Shown: in pieces, positions 1-7,257 of the stretch
Layout of the letters: each line of letters starts with the position of its first letter
How positions within the stretch are numbered: the first letter of the stretch is position 1
DNA from: Bacillota bacterium
GTDB taxonomy: Bacteria > Bacillota > Bacilli > Tumebacillales > Effusibacillaceae
NCBI GenBank assembly: GCA_020059765.1
Contig: JAGVBM010000139.1
Span: 1-11,297, forward strand
DNA length: 11,297 nucleotides
Reading direction: 5' to 3'
Program-made: the position numbers and the translations under genes
Notes under the pieces: generated by a model
What the model was told of the DNA's origin: nothing
What the model saw: only the letters and a program-made list of their open reading frames with translations
Database searches by the model: none

Positions 1-777
1 CCCGTGAAACAGGGAACAGACCGTCCAGCCATTGTGGAAGGGCGAATCGAGTTTCGAAATGTGACGTTTTCGTATGACGGCCATACGCCGGTTCTCAAAA
101 ACATCAGTTTTACAGCTGAACCGGGGCAAACGGTGGCCTTGGTCGGTCATACCGGCAGCGGAAAGAGTTCCATCATCAACCTGCTGATGCGTTTCTATCC
201 CATCGATCAGGGGGAGATTCGAATTGACGGGGCTCCTCTGGAAACCTATGACAACGATGAACTCCGGAATAAAATCGGCCTGGTGCTGCAGGATCCGTTC
301 CTCTTCGTCGGTGATGTCAAGCATAATATCCGCTTGCACAATCAACAGGTCACCGATGAACAAACCATGGAAGCGGCGCGCTTTGTGCAAGCGGACAGTT
401 TTATTCGTGAACTGCCGCAGGGATATGACGAACCGGTCGGCGAGCGGGGGGCTACTTTTTCCAGCGGACAGCGGCAGTTGTTGGCTTTTGCCAGAACCAT
501 GGCGCTGCAGCCGAAGATCCTGGTGCTCGATGAAGCAACGGCCAACGTCGATACGCAGACGGAAGAGGCGATCCAAACCGCCCTGGACAAAATGCGGCAA
601 GGACGAACGACGATTGCCATCGCCCATCGTCTGTCCACCATTCAGGACGCTGATTTGATTCTTGTTCTGCACAGGGGGGAAATTGTCGAACGGGGAACCC
701 ACCAAGAACTGTTGGCGAAACAGGGACTGTACCACAAGATGTATTTGCTGCAGCAAGGAGTTGCGAAAGTCGGCTAA
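1..777 (+). CDS. ABC exporter half-transporter, C-terminal ATP-binding domain (5' partial)
   Basis: The frame is open to the first base, so the N-terminal transmembrane domain lies outside the window and only the last ~258 residues are visible. Counting from the GTG at position 4, these hold a complete nucleotide-binding domain: Walker A GHTGSGKS (48-55), Q-loop Gln96, signature FSSGQ (152-156), Walker B ILVLDEA with its catalytic Glu (172-178) and H-loop His209. The ERGATFSSGQRQ context and the long ~40-residue lead before Walker A are typical of type IV exporter halves such as the YheH/BmrD, YfiC and LmrD type, which often work as heterodimers in drug or lipid export at the cytoplasmic membrane. 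A partner gene would be expected upstream. The intact Glu suggests a catalytically competent site. The exported substrate cannot be told. The GTG at position 4 is internal, not a real start. The gene ends 40 bases before a hairpin shared with the convergent regulator. Confidence 0.9.
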   Translation, partial: PVKQGTDRPAIVEGRIEFRNVTFSYDGHTPVLKNISFTAEPGQTVALVGHTGSGKSSIINLLMRFYPIDQGEIRIDGAPLETYDNDELRNKIGLVLQDPFLFVGDVKHNIRLHNQQVTDEQTMEAARFVQADSFIRELPQGYDEPVGERGATFSSGQRQLLAFARTMALQPKILVLDEATANVDTQTEEAIQTALDKMRQGRTTIAIAHRLSTIQDADLILVLHRGEIVERGTHQELLAKQGLYHKMYLLQQGVAKVG

Positions 778-816
778 GCAAAAAAACTGGGCATTGCATG
801 AAAAAAACAAAAAAGG

Positions 817-847
817 GAAAGCTCATCCTGTAACAGGATGAGCTTTC
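817..847. terminator. Bidirectional intrinsic terminator between convergent genes
   Basis: A perfect 14-bp inverted repeat (817-830 with 834-847) has a 3-base TAA loop. Reading the minus strand, the stem is followed by CCTTTTTTGTTTTTTT, a strong U-tract for ending the IclR-family gene, whose stop codon is at 853-855. On the plus strand the following T-run is weak (GTTTAT), so it should work mainly for the minus-strand gene and less well for the exporter gene. Confidence 0.88.
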
Positions 848-852
848 GTTTA

Positions 853-1614
853 TCAGGGACGATAACCGAGTCGCTGTGAGATTCGCAGCCCCACATCGCG
901 AGTCTTGTCCGCTAACCCTTCCAGACGTTCGGGCTGCATTCGAGTCGTCGGACCGGATACCGAAATGGAGGCGACCACGGCGCCCGTATAATCCCAGATC
1001 GGGACGGCAATGCAAGAAATTCCGATTTCGTTTTCCTCCAAGTCAAGGGCGTACCCCCGCTGCCGGATTTGCTCCAAATTCTCCAAAAGATCCTGCAGAT
1101 TGGACAACGTATAAGGAGTATGGGGCTGCAACCCGTAATGATGGATAATTTCACGCACCTCCTGTTCAGGCAAATAGGCGAGAATCGCTTTGCCTACACC
1201 GGTGCAGTGAACAGGCGCGCGGTTGCCGACGCGGCTGTGCATGCGAATCGTCTCGGAACCTTCAACCTTTTCAATGTAAACAACCTCACCTTTGTTCAAA
1301 ACGACAAGATGCACGACTTCATTCGTTTCATCCGCCAGTTCTTGCAAGAAGGGCAATGCCTCCCGCCGCACGTCGATGCTGTCCAACAAACGGGAAGAAA
1401 TGTCCAGCAGTTTGTAGCCAAGCTTGTAACGGCCGCTTTCGGAATTCTGCTCTACGTAACCGAGCCGGGCCAGGGTTGTCAGGACACGATGAATCGTGCT
1501 TTTATACATGTTCAATTCAGTCGCCAATTCGGTGACGCCAATCCCGTTTTTGGAGAGACTGACTCGTTCAAGAATCTGAAAGGCGCGTTCGACTGATTTG
1601 AGGCCATCTTCCAT
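853..1614 (-). CDS. IclR-family transcriptional regulator
   Basis: A 253-residue cytoplasmic DNA-binding protein of normal IclR-family length. Residues about 5-65 form the winged helix-turn-helix (TELATELNMYKSTIHRVL and the wing around GYVEQ..GRYKLG). Residues about 80-250 form the effector-binding domain, with family hallmarks HCTGVGKAILAYLP (136-148), the ENEIGISCIAVPI stretch (194-206) and the terminal region around 219-222. The ATG start is preceded by GGAAGG nine bases upstream on the minus strand. It is divergent from malate synthase, with 208 bases between the two starts. E. coli IclR represses the glyoxylate shunt and responds to glyoxylate and pyruvate, so control of the neighbouring malate synthase is a reasonable inference. 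IclR relatives also control aromatic, sugar-acid and allantoin pathways, so the ligand is not proven. Autoregulation through the shared spacer is likely. Confidence 0.93.
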   Translation of the reverse strand: MEDGLKSVERAFQILERVSLSKNGIGVTELATELNMYKSTIHRVLTTLARLGYVEQNSESGRYKLGYKLLDISSRLLDSIDVRREALPFLQELADETNEVVHLVVLNKGEVVYIEKVEGSETIRMHSRVGNRAPVHCTGVGKAILAYLPEQEVREIIHHYGLQPHTPYTLSNLQDLLENLEQIRQRGYALDLEENEIGISCIAVPIWDYTGAVVASISVSGPTTRMQPERLEGLADKTRDVGLRISQRLGYRP

Positions 1615-1673
1615 GAGTGTAAACCTTCCTTCGTATCATGCGAGTAAAAAGCAAGCATGTTTCCATTCAAATG

Positions 1674-1702
1674 CAGATATCATGAAGATACCAAATAAGC
1701 AA
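1674..1702 (-). promoter_or_regulatory. Candidate promoter of the IclR-family gene
   Basis: On the minus strand, TTGCTT (plus positions 1697-1702) and TATCTG (1674-1679) are 17 bases apart and resemble -35 and -10 boxes. The -10 is poor, so this is only the best candidate in the spacer. It would give a leader of roughly 50 bases. Confidence 0.3.
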
Positions 1703-1738
1703 ATGGTCTTGCAACATCGGATCGTACAGAAAAATTTG

Positions 1739-1767
1739 TTTACGATGAAAGCGCTTAATGTTATGAT
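1739..1767 (+). promoter_or_regulatory. Sigma-A-type promoter of malate synthase
   Basis: TTTACG (1739-1744) and TATGAT (1762-1767) are spaced by exactly 17 bases, which predicts transcription starting near 1774 and a ~50-base leader. The -10 matches the consensus at five of six positions; the -35 is weaker, which suits a regulated gene. Confidence 0.6.
1746..1759 (+). promoter_or_regulatory. cre-like CcpA site inside the malate synthase promoter
   Basis: TGAAAGCGCTTAAT matches the catabolite-response consensus TGWAARCGYTWNCW at all positions but one (A instead of C near the end) and contains the palindromic core AAGCGCTT. It lies wholly between the -35 and -10 boxes, where bound CcpA would block RNA polymerase. 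This predicts glucose repression of malate synthase, as expected for a gluconeogenic glyoxylate-shunt enzyme. Confidence 0.6.
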
Positions 1768-1784
1768 TAAAATATTAGAACACG

Positions 1785-1801
1785 GTTCCGCCATACGGAA
1801 C
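1785..1801. promoter_or_regulatory. 17-bp palindrome, probable IclR-family operator
   Basis: GTTCCGCCATACGGAAC is a perfect 6-5-6 inverted repeat. It sits about 11 to 27 bases after the predicted transcription start and ends ten bases before the GGAGG ribosome site of malate synthase. IclR-family dimers commonly bind short, spaced palindromes of this size, and the regulator gene is divergent next door. The assignment to this regulator is inferred from position and symmetry. Confidence 0.55.
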
Positions 1802-1822
1802 AAAGTGGAGGGAGGAAGTAAG

Positions 1823-3421
1823 ATGAGTCAAAAATATCCGGAAGGCGTACAAATTCTCGGAAATGTAACCCCTGAATTTGTAGAGATTTTGACGTCGGAA
1901 GCACTTGAATTTGTGGTAAAACTACAGCGCAACTTCAACAAAACCCGCTTGGAACTGTTGCAGAAACGAGTCGAACGGCAGAAGGAAATCGATGCAGGCA
2001 AATTGCCCGATTTTCTGCCGGAAACGGAACATATTCGCAGCGGGGATTGGACAGTCGCCCCGATTCCGCAAGATCTGCAGGATCGCCGGGTGGAAATTAC
2101 CGGTCCGACCAGCGATCGGAAAATGGTGATCAATGCGTTGAACTCCGGCGCAAAAGTATTTATGGCCGACTTTGAAGACGCAAACTCGCCGACTTGGGAA
2201 AACTCCATCCTGGGTCAGATCAACATGCGGGATGCAATTCGCCGGCAAATCGATTATGTCAGCCAGGAAGGCAAAGCATACGCACTGAAGGAAGAAATTG
2301 CCGTCTTGATTGTTCGTCCTCGCGGCTGGCATCTGGACGAAAAACACGTGTTGGTGGACGGCGAGAAAATGTCGGGCAGCCTGTTCGATTTCGGACTTTA
2401 CTTCTTCCATAATGCCAAACAATTGATTGCAAACGGCTCCGGTCCTTATTTCTATCTGCCGAAGATGGAAAGCCACCTGGAAGCGCGCCTGTGGAATGAC
2501 GTATTCGTATTCGCCCAAAATGAACTCGGCATTCCGCAAGGAACGATCAAAGCCACCGTATTGGTGGAAACGATTCTCGCATCCTTTGAAATGGATGAAA
2601 TTTTGTACGAACTGCGCGAACATATGGCCGGCATGAACTGTGGCCGTTGGGACTATATTTTCAGCTACATCAAGAAACTTCGCAATCAGCCGAATGTCAT
2701 TTTGCCGGATCGTTCCCAGGTTAGCATGACAGTTCCGTTTATGCGCTCTTATTCGTTGTTGACTATTAAAACCTGCCACAAGCGCAATGCATTTGCAATT
2801 GGCGGTATGGCTGCCCAAATTCCGGTCAAAAACGACCCGGTGGCAAACGAAGAAGCATATGCAAAAGTTCGCGCCGACAAAGAGCGGGAAGCAAACGATG
2901 GACATGACGGAACATGGGTGGCCCATCCGGGTCTGGTGCCAGTCGCTTTGGAAGTGTTTGACCGCATTATGCCGCAATCCAATCAGGTGGACAATAAGCG
3001 GGATGATGTGCAAGTAACCGCCGCCCAACTGCTGGAAGTTCCGCAAGGAACGATTTCGGAAGCCGGTTTGCGCAACAATATCAGCGTCGGTGTGCAGTAT
3101 ACCGAAGCTTGGCTGCGCGGTTCCGGAGCAGTGCCGATCTTCAACTTAATGGAAGATGCTGCAACCGCTGAAATTTCCCGTACCCAATTATGGCAATGGC
3201 TGCATCACCCGAAAGGGATCCTGGAAGACGGACGGAAGGTAACGGTCGAACTGTTCAACCAACTGCTTGCAGAAGAACTGCAAAAGATTAAACAAACCAT
3301 CGGGGAAGACCGTTACAACAACGGCAAGTTTGAAACGGCAACCGAATTGTTTGCGAAGATGACAACCAGCGATGATTTTGTCGACTTCCTCACGCTGCCG
3401 GGATACGAATATTTGAATTAA
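1823..3421 (+). CDS. aceB: Malate synthase A
   Basis: A 532-residue cytoplasmic enzyme, the usual length for malate synthase A. It condenses glyoxylate with acetyl-CoA to give malate and CoA in the glyoxylate shunt. Recognisable blocks are GDWTVAPIP (74-82), EITGPTSDRKMVINALNSGA (91-110), FMADFEDANSPTWEN (113-127), the RPRGWH segment with catalytic Arg165, Mg-binding Glu249 (LVET) and Asp277 (GRWDYIF), and NLMEDAATAEISR carrying the presumed catalytic base Asp445. Residue roles are by analogy with the E. coli enzyme. The ATG at 1823 is chosen because GGAGG lies seven bases upstream. The frame stays open back to 1598, but that stretch covers the promoter and the start of the regulator gene. 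No isocitrate lyase gene follows; a terminator comes at once, so aceA must lie elsewhere if the shunt is complete. Confidence 0.97.
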   Translation: MSQKYPEGVQILGNVTPEFVEILTSEALEFVVKLQRNFNKTRLELLQKRVERQKEIDAGKLPDFLPETEHIRSGDWTVAPIPQDLQDRRVEITGPTSDRKMVINALNSGAKVFMADFEDANSPTWENSILGQINMRDAIRRQIDYVSQEGKAYALKEEIAVLIVRPRGWHLDEKHVLVDGEKMSGSLFDFGLYFFHNAKQLIANGSGPYFYLPKMESHLEARLWNDVFVFAQNELGIPQGTIKATVLVETILASFEMDEILYELREHMAGMNCGRWDYIFSYIKKLRNQPNVILPDRSQVSMTVPFMRSYSLLTIKTCHKRNAFAIGGMAAQIPVKNDPVANEEAYAKVRADKEREANDGHDGTWVAHPGLVPVALEVFDRIMPQSNQVDNKRDDVQVTAAQLLEVPQGTISEAGLRNNISVGVQYTEAWLRGSGAVPIFNLMEDAATAEISRTQLWQWLHHPKGILEDGRKVTVELFNQLLAEELQKIKQTIGEDRYNNGKFETATELFAKMTTSDDFVDFLTLPGYEYLN

Positions 3422-3434
3422 TAGCTCCAGACAG

Positions 3435-3466
3435 ACCCTTTCGTCTGCAACGACGGAAGGGTTTTT
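3435..3466 (+). terminator. Intrinsic terminator of malate synthase
   Basis: ACCCTTTCGTC (3435-3445) pairs with GACGGAAGGGT (3452-3462), 11 base pairs with one G-U, around a 6-base loop. It is followed by TTTTCTGTTTT. It begins 13 bases after the stop codon and makes malate synthase monocistronic. Confidence 0.88.
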
Positions 3467-3520
3467 CTGTTTTATCGGAGATAAGAATAATTTCAACTTT
3501 CACTTAGTTTTACAAAACAT

Positions 3521-3535
3521 AATTTTCTGATTGAT
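3521..3535 (+). promoter_or_regulatory. CodY-like box upstream of the binding-protein gene
   Basis: AATTTTCTGATTGAT matches the CodY consensus AATTTTCWGAAAATT at 11 of 15 positions, with the first ten identical. The same 15 bases occur again at 7382-7396, in the same place relative to another promoter of the same transporter. It overlaps the -35, a typical repressor position. CodY represses peptide transporters in B. subtilis, but the second half-site is poor, so a different regulator is possible. Confidence 0.5.
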
Positions 3536-3559
3536 CTTGCAATAAAAGTATCGTATATT
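3531..3559 (+). promoter_or_regulatory. Sigma-A-type promoter of the binding-protein gene
   Basis: TTGATC (3531-3536) and TATATT (3554-3559) are 17 bases apart. Transcription is predicted near 3566, giving a ~63-base leader. The identical geometry recurs at 7392-7420, which supports both calls. A 5-2-5 inverted repeat (GTTTT..AAAAC, 3507-3518) lies just upstream. Confidence 0.7.
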
Positions 3560-3628
3560 TATACAAAATGGTATGGATTACATGCTATTTGCTTTCGAAA
3601 CGTATGAAAAAAGGGGGAAATGGCATCT

Positions 3629-5170
3629 ATGAAGAAACTTCATTGGGGGCTGACATTGATTTTTGCAAGTTCACTCGTGTTGGCCGGATGCGGTGGCGCA
3701 GCAAACAAACCTGCTGCCAACGACGGAAACGGTGCTCCGAAAACAGGAGGAAATCTGAACATCTCACTTGATGCGGACCCGCCGAAAATGGATCCGTCTT
3801 TGTCGAGTGCATTGATTGACCGGCAAGTGTACGCAAGCCTGTATGACAAACTGATCGATCTGAAACCGGATGGTACGCTTGAACCGATGCTGGCAGAAAG
3901 TTGGACAATCTCCGACGACAAAAAGATCTACACATTCAAACTGCGGCAAGGCGTCAAATTCCATGACGGCACCGATTTCAATGCGGAGGCGGCCAAGTTC
4001 AACTTTGAACGAAACTTGGATAAAGCATCCCCTCGCAAATCCGAATTGGCTGCCATCGACAAGGTTACTGCGGTAGATCCTTACACTCTGAAAGTCGAGC
4101 TGAAAAGTCCGTTTGCTCCCTTCCTGTCGGTGTTGACTGACCGCGCCGGCATGATGGTATCGCCTGCGGCAGTGAAAAAATACGGCGAGGATTTCCTCAA
4201 CAATCCGGTGGGTACGGGACCTTTCAAGTTTAAAGAGCGGGTCAAGGGTGATCATATCACGCTTGTCAAAAACCCCGACTATTGGCAAAAGGGTCTTCCC
4301 AAGCTTGACTCGGTCACTTATAAAGTGATCAATGACAAAAACGTCGCTTTCGTCAATTTGAAGAGCGGACAAATCGATATTTCAAATAAATTCCCGGAAA
4401 AAGAAATTGCGGGTCTCAAGAACGATTCGAAAGTCAAAGTGGTCAACGAACTGGGTTTCGCTTTCCAGGGGCTGCACCTGAACGTGACGAAACCGCCATT
4501 TGACAAAAAAGAACTGCGTCAAGCTGTCGACCTGCTGATTGACCGGGAGGCGCTGGTTAAGGTTCTTTTGGATGGAGTCGGAGCGCCGGCCCACTCTCCG
4601 TTCACACCGAGCCATTTTGCTTACGGTGACAGCGACAAGTACCAAAAACCGGACGTGGCGAAGGCAAAAGAATTGCTGGCGAAAGCAGGCAAACCGGACG
4701 GCTTCTCCTTTACCTTGATCATTAGCACCTCGCCTGCCAACCAGCAGTTGGGACAGTTGGTGCAGGGCATGCTGAAACCGGCAGGAATTGAAGTGAAGCT
4801 GGAGAAACTGGAATTCGGCCAAATCCTTGAAAAAGGCAAGAATCACGGATTTGAAGCGATGCAGTTGGGATGGAGCGGACGTCCCGATCCAGACCAGAAC
4901 ATCTATCAGTTCTCGGTTAGCAAGGAGTACAACAACTATCCGGCTTATTCCAATCCGAAGGTGGACGATCTGCTGAACAAAGCGCGCACGGAGACGGATA
5001 CTGCCAAGCGGAAGGCACTGTATGACGAAATCATGAAGATTTTGAACGATGAAGTTCCTTATGTGTATCTGTACCACGAATCGAACTTGCTCGGCTTCTC
5101 GACGGCTGTCAAAGGCTTTACCTATGTGCCGGACGGCCTGATTCGCACCGCGAATCTCTGGAAGGAATAA
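3629..5170 (+). CDS. Peptide/nickel-type ABC transporter substrate-binding lipoprotein (SBP_bac_5 family)
   Basis: A 513-residue extracellular lipoprotein that captures substrate for the importer encoded downstream. Residues 1-20 are a lipoprotein signal peptide ending in the lipobox LAGC, with lipidated Cys21, followed by a Gly/Ala/Asn/Pro-rich linker to about residue 41. The family 5 solute-binding fold follows: LAESWTISDD (88-97), FKLRQGVKFHDGTDF (103-117) and NPVGTGPFKF (192-201) are characteristic. The ATG at 3629 is preferred over the in-frame ATG at 3620: AAGGGGG ends at 3617, too close to 3620 but 11 bases before 3629, and the Met-Lys-Lys start makes a standard signal peptide. It resembles DppA, NikA and GsiB proteins; dipeptides, oligopeptides or glutathione are possible ligands, and sequence reading alone cannot choose. 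It is transcribed alone, unlike most such operons. Confidence 0.93.
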   Translation: MKKLHWGLTLIFASSLVLAGCGGAANKPAANDGNGAPKTGGNLNISLDADPPKMDPSLSSALIDRQVYASLYDKLIDLKPDGTLEPMLAESWTISDDKKIYTFKLRQGVKFHDGTDFNAEAAKFNFERNLDKASPRKSELAAIDKVTAVDPYTLKVELKSPFAPFLSVLTDRAGMMVSPAAVKKYGEDFLNNPVGTGPFKFKERVKGDHITLVKNPDYWQKGLPKLDSVTYKVINDKNVAFVNLKSGQIDISNKFPEKEIAGLKNDSKVKVVNELGFAFQGLHLNVTKPPFDKKELRQAVDLLIDREALVKVLLDGVGAPAHSPFTPSHFAYGDSDKYQKPDVAKAKELLAKAGKPDGFSFTLIISTSPANQQLGQLVQGMLKPAGIEVKLEKLEFGQILEKGKNHGFEAMQLGWSGRPDPDQNIYQFSVSKEYNNYPAYSNPKVDDLLNKARTETDTAKRKALYDEIMKILNDEVPYVYLYHESNLLGFSTAVKGFTYVPDGLIRTANLWKE

Positions 5171-5192
5171 AGAACGAATCAACAGGCATGCG

Positions 5193-5226
5193 AAACCCCG
5201 GAAGCATCATGCGTCCGGGGTTTTAA
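5193..5226 (+). terminator. Intrinsic terminator of the binding-protein gene
   Basis: AAACCCCGGA (5193-5202) pairs perfectly with TCCGGGGTTT (5214-5223) around an 11-base loop and runs into TTTTAAT. It starts 22 bases after the stop codon. Confidence 0.88.
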
Positions 5227-5240
5227 TCATCAATCATAAG

Positions 5241-5279
5241 AAAAGCCGCCGCTCATTCCAGATGGAATGCAACGGCGGC
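5241..5279 (-). terminator. Intrinsic terminator of the ATPase operon
   Basis: On the minus strand a two-part hairpin is formed by GCCGCCG/CGGCGGC (5245-5251 with 5273-5279) and an inner CATTCC/GGAATG stem (5254-5259 with 5264-5269). It is followed by TTTTCTTATG. It lies 24 bases beyond the stop of the second ATPase gene, back to back with the terminator of the convergent binding-protein gene. Confidence 0.8.
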
Positions 5280-5302
5280 ATTACACTTTCAACTGTACGG
5301 GA

Positions 5303-6265
5303 TTAATATAAGTGACAAGCGACCCAGTGTCCCTCGGTGGTTTGTTTCAGTTCCGGACGGTCTGTTTTGCAGATTTCCATGCAGGCGTGACAACGGGTAT
5401 GGAAAGCGCAACCGGTCGGCGGATTGGCCGGACTGGGCACGTCGCCGGAAAGGATGATCCGTTCCCGGACTTCCCTCGGATCCGGATGAGGAACAGCTGA
5501 CAGCAGTGCCTGCGTATAAGGATGCTGCGGATTGTCATACAATTCATGCTTGGGCGCCAATTCGACCATGCGTCCCAGATACATAACTCCCACACGGTCG
5601 CTGATATGACGGACAACCGATAAATCGTGAGAGATAAAGATATAAGTCAATTGGAACTGTTCTTGCAGATCTTTCATCAAATTGAGAATCTGGGATTGAA
5701 TCGAAACATCCAAGGCGGACACCGGTTCGTCGGCGACAATCAGTTTCGGTTTGGTGATCAACGCGCGCGCGATGCCGATCCGCTGCCGCTGGCCGCCGGA
5801 AAATTCATGGGGATACCGGTTGTAATGATGTTCGGTAAGTCCCACGATGTCCAGCAAGTCCTTGACTCGTTGCCTTCGTTCGGTGGTGCCCGCAAGCCCG
5901 TGAATCTTTAAGGGTTCTTCCAATATCGCACCGACCGTCATGCGCGGGTTCAGCGATGCATAGGGATCCTGAAAGACGATTTGCAAATCCCGGCGCATCT
6001 TTCGCAATTCCTCGCCTTTCAGACCGGTTAAATTCTGACCTTTGAAAACTACATCGCCAGCGGTTGGTTCCAGCAAACGAATGATGGAACGTCCCGTGGT
6101 GGACTTTCCGCAACCGGATTCCCCTACGATGCCAAGGGTTTCCCCTTCATGAACCGTAAAAGAGACGTCGTCGACCGCTTTGACGAAACCTTGCGTTTTG
6201 CCGAGCAGGCCGGCCCGAATCGGAAAATACTTTTTAAGTCCTTTGACTTCCAGCAATGTATTCAT
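5303..6265 (-). CDS. Peptide ABC importer ATP-binding protein, DppF/OppF type
   Basis: A 320-residue cytoplasmic ATPase subunit powering peptide-type import. Motifs in order: Walker A GESGCGKS (48-55), Q-loop Gln99 in FQDPYASLNP, signature FSGGQ (155-159), Walker B LIVADEP (175-181) and switch His213 in ISHDLSVV. The C-terminal oligopeptide-transporter extension (about 235-320) includes the NPQHPYTQALL motif and Cys286, Cys292, Cys299 and Cys317, with an extra Cys295. The PIRAG segment near the N terminus and the FSGGQ signature mark it as the F-type partner. Its ATG overlaps the stop of the upstream ATPase in an ATGA, and AAGGAGG stands ten bases before it, so the pair is probably translationally coupled. 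These two genes run opposite to the binding-protein and permease genes, which is unusual. DppF/OppF is a family-level name; the substrate is unknown. Confidence 0.95.
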   Translation of the reverse strand: MNTLLEVKGLKKYFPIRAGLLGKTQGFVKAVDDVSFTVHEGETLGIVGESGCGKSTTGRSIIRLLEPTAGDVVFKGQNLTGLKGEELRKMRRDLQIVFQDPYASLNPRMTVGAILEEPLKIHGLAGTTERRQRVKDLLDIVGLTEHHYNRYPHEFSGGQRQRIGIARALITKPKLIVADEPVSALDVSIQSQILNLMKDLQEQFQLTYIFISHDLSVVRHISDRVGVMYLGRMVELAPKHELYDNPQHPYTQALLSAVPHPDPREVRERIILSGDVPSPANPPTGCAFHTRCHACMEICKTDRPELKQTTEGHWVACHLY

Positions 6266-7257
6266 GCACCGGCAACCTCCTTGCCTGCAGCGTCAGCGTG
6301 CAACCAGCATCTGCTTTGCTGACCGTCCTGCAATGTGTACAGCGGCGGTTCTTCTGCCAGACATTTCTCCTCCACAAAGGGACAGCGGGAGGCAAACCGG
6401 CAGCCTTGCTTAATCGTGCCCGGCAATGGAACGTTGCCCGGAATTGAATCCAGCCGGTCGAGATCCTGATCTACCTTCGGCATGGATTTCATGAGCCCTT
6501 GTGTGTAGGGGTGGCTGGGACGCTCAAAGAGAGTGAATACATCCGCCTGCTCAACGACCTGTCCGGCGTACATAACCACCACCCGGTCGCACATTTCCGC
6601 AACGACGCCAAGGTCATGGGTAATCAGCAAAATCGAAGTTCCTTGCGTATTGCGAAGTTCCCGCATCAAATCAAGAATCTGCGCCTGAATCGTGACGTCC
6701 AGCGCCGTTGTAGGCTCGTCTGCGATCAGCAGCTCGGGATCACACGACATCGCCATGGCGATCATCACGCGCTGCCGCATACCGCCGGACAATTGATGCG
6801 GGTATTCATCGACGATTTTTTCCGCGCGGGGAATATGAACTTTCTTCAACATCTCAATCGCGTGTTCCCGCGCTTCTTTTTTCGAGTATCCGCGATGCAG
6901 CATAACGGTTTCGGTCAACTGTTGACCTACTGTGTAAACCGGATTCAGAGATGTCATAGGTTCCTGAAAGATCATCGCAATCTCGTTGCCGCGAATGTCC
7001 CGCATTTCATTTTCGGACAGCTGCAGCAGACTGTTTCCCTTGTAAAGAATTTGACCGTCCTCGATGCGGGAGCCCGTTTTCGGAAGCAATCGCATGACGG
7101 AAAGCGACGTGACACTTTTCCCGGAACCGGATTCCCCGACGATGCCAAGGGTTTCACCCTTGCGCAAGGAGATATCGACGCCGTCAACAGCGGGAATTAC
7201 CCGGCCGTCACTGTAAAAATAGGTTTTTAGACCTTGAATTTCAAGCAGATTCCCCAC
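6262..7257 (-). CDS. Peptide ABC importer ATP-binding protein, DppD/OppD type
   Basis: A 331-residue cytoplasmic ATPase subunit, partner of the F-type ATPase with which it shares an ATGA overlap. Motifs: Walker A GESGSGKS (41-48), Q-loop Gln98 in FQEPMTSLNP, signature LSGGM (156-160), Walker B LLIADEP (176-182) and switch His214 in ITHDLGVV. The C-terminal extension contains RPSHPYTQGL (246-255) and Cys286, Cys292, Cys299 and Cys317, a pattern reported to hold an iron-sulfur cluster in some OppD proteins. LSGGM and FQEPMTSLNP are D-type hallmarks. The start is GTG: the frame is closed by TGA seven codons upstream, and an ATG two bases upstream is out of frame. The ribosome site is a G-run eight bases before the GTG, a weak fit to AAGGAGG. 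The divergent permease genes begin 349 bases away. Confidence 0.94.
   Translation of the reverse strand: MGNLLEIQGLKTYFYSDGRVIPAVDGVDISLRKGETLGIVGESGSGKSVTSLSVMRLLPKTGSRIEDGQILYKGNSLLQLSENEMRDIRGNEIAMIFQEPMTSLNPVYTVGQQLTETVMLHRGYSKKEAREHAIEMLKKVHIPRAEKIVDEYPHQLSGGMRQRVMIAMAMSCDPELLIADEPTTALDVTIQAQILDLMRELRNTQGTSILLITHDLGVVAEMCDRVVVMYAGQVVEQADVFTLFERPSHPYTQGLMKSMPKVDQDLDRLDSIPGNVPLPGTIKQGCRFASRCPFVEEKCLAEEPPLYTLQDGQQSRCWLHADAAGKEVAGA

Noticed and set aside
452..1015. 187-codon open frame on the minus strand
   Set aside because: Runs through the bidirectional terminator and overlaps two well-supported genes in other frames.
1637..1659. CATGC/GCATG inverted arms near the regulator start
   Set aside because: Only five bases per arm, 13 bases apart; expected by chance at this length.
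1598..1822. Upstream in-frame extension of malate synthase by 75 residues
   Set aside because: It would overlap the regulator's coding start and run through the promoter, cre and palindrome. The added residues do not resemble malate synthase, and the ATG at 1823 has a proper GGAGG site.
1922..3046. 374-codon open frame on the minus strand
   Set aside because: Lies entirely within malate synthase, whose family motifs are unambiguous; the antisense translation has no recognisable domain or ribosome site.
4382..5182. 266-codon open frame on the minus strand
   Set aside because: Antisense shadow of the binding-protein gene, crossing its stop codon; no domain or ribosome site.
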